From: Mycobacterium terramassiliense
Lineage (GTDB): Bacteria; Actinomycetota; Actinomycetes; Mycobacteriales; Mycobacteriaceae
Direction of reading: 5' to 3'
Length of the DNA stretch: 64,000 nt
Assembly (NCBI RefSeq): GCF_900157385.1
Contig: NZ_LT717699.1
Span: forward strand, 1-64,000
The notes beneath the pieces were generated by a model that had not been told where the DNA came from, made no database searches, and was given only the letters and a program-made list of their open reading frames with translations. Positions 63,630 through 64,000 of the stretch are shown here, piece by piece. The translations under genes were made by a program, and so were the position numbers. Each line of letters starts with the position of its first letter. Position 1 is the stretch's first letter.

Positions 63630-64000
63630 ATGAGCAGTCGGCACGGCGATTCGACGCGTAGCGTCAAGGCCGTCAGCTCCCCGGCAATCCCGGGGCAGCC
63701 GGTGACGCCTCCGGCGGTGCTGGCCTCTACGTATTACCTGTCGGCCGACGAAACCTCCGGTTTGGATGCCTACGGCCGCAACTCCAATGCGACTTGGCGG
63801 CAAGTCGAATCGGCGGTCGCCGCGCTGGAGGGAGCGACCAGCGCGGTGGTCTTCAGCTCGGGCATGGCGGCCATCAGCGCCGCGCTGCGCGGGCTGACCG
63901 GGCCGGGTTCCGCTTTAGTCGTGCCGTCCGACGGCTATTACCAGGTGCGCCGCTTCGTCGCGGAACACCTTGCGCCCGCGGGCGTGGCAGTCATCGAGGC
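63630..64000 (+). CDS. cystathionine-lyase-family PLP enzyme, mirror copy, cut by the window end
   Basis: Begins ATG at 63630 and encodes the first 123 residues of the gene at 56137-57249, identical, up to GVAVIEA. Cut by the window end, so neither K196 nor the C-terminal half is visible. Same palindrome caveat as ligA. Confidence 0.6.
   Translation, partial: MSSRHGDSTRSVKAVSSPAIPGQPVTPPAVLASTYYLSADETSGLDAYGRNSNATWRQVESAVAALEGATSAVVFSSGMAAISAALRGLTGPGSALVVPSDGYYQVRRFVAEHLAPAGVAVIE

Overview
The window is high-GC actinobacterial DNA from a mycobacterium. Its gene order matches the Mycobacterium tuberculosis block from rnc (Rv2925c) to ligA (Rv3014c) almost gene for gene. Lineage markers include a lysine-rich HupB, SepIVA, LppZ, Cfp6, a FbiD-type F420 enzyme, a mycofactocin-type SDR and an EspI-like ATPase. 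The PDIM/PGL lipid locus that separates sepIVA from the Rv2963 permease in M. tuberculosis is absent, and no pyruvate carboxylase lies between rsmD and the VKOR gene. A non-tuberculous mycobacterium, for example of the M. avium complex, fits best. Species identity is inference.

Layout. 1-191: a chimeric junction joining 25 codons of fpg to a CoxE/VWA-like frame. 0.2-2.4 kb: rnc, a DUF177 gene and sepIVA. 2.6-4.2 kb: a RicR-type copper operator, a DUF318 permease and a decayed purU. 4.2-13.7 kb: coaD, rsmD, a VKOR/DsbA-like disulfide pair, lipN, an aldo-keto reductase (with the stump of a lost second copy), a secreted HNH protein, recG and a FakA-like kinase. 14-20.6 kb: rpmB, then an accessory block of SDRs and a tight four-gene operon (SnoaL-like, sulfotransferase, DUF1214, SDR), then an alcohol dehydrogenase. 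20.6-30.4 kb: ung, DUF1330, thiL, DUF3515, a 55-bp tandem repeat, ddl, gpsA, fbiD, ppk1, mutT1 and hupB. 30.6-42.7 kb: leuD-leuC with a divergent IclR regulator, a PPOX protein, tRNA-Glu, tRNA-Gln, gltX, a FAH-family hydrolase, an MFS transporter, leuB, serA, a carotenoid-desaturase-like gene and wrbA. 42.7-46.4 kb: ilvB-ilvN-ilvC preceded by a leader peptide and attenuator. 46.4-59.3 kb: cfp6, DoxX, lppZ, a flavin reductase, gatB, an orphan EspI-like ATPase, pfkA, gatA, gatC, an ACT-domain protein, a PLP lyase and ligA. 59.4-60.4 kb: an ArsR/SRPBCC operon with two matching operators.

Branched-chain amino acid synthesis is a recurring theme: leuC, leuD, leuB, ilvB, ilvN and ilvC lie within 16 kb under at least two visible controls, repeated IclR-type operators at leuC and a leader attenuator at ilvB. 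gatC-gatA and gatB supply the amidotransferase that makes Gln-tRNA(Gln) or Asn-tRNA(Asn) from mischarged tRNA, and gltX with both tRNAs lies upstream.

The last 3,561 bases are the exact reverse complement of the preceding 3,561, around an axis between 60439 and 60440. All genes after 60440 are therefore mirror copies of ligA, arsR, the SRPBCC gene and part of the PLP lyase. This and the chimeric first 120 bases make assembly or amplification artefacts at both ends the leading explanation.
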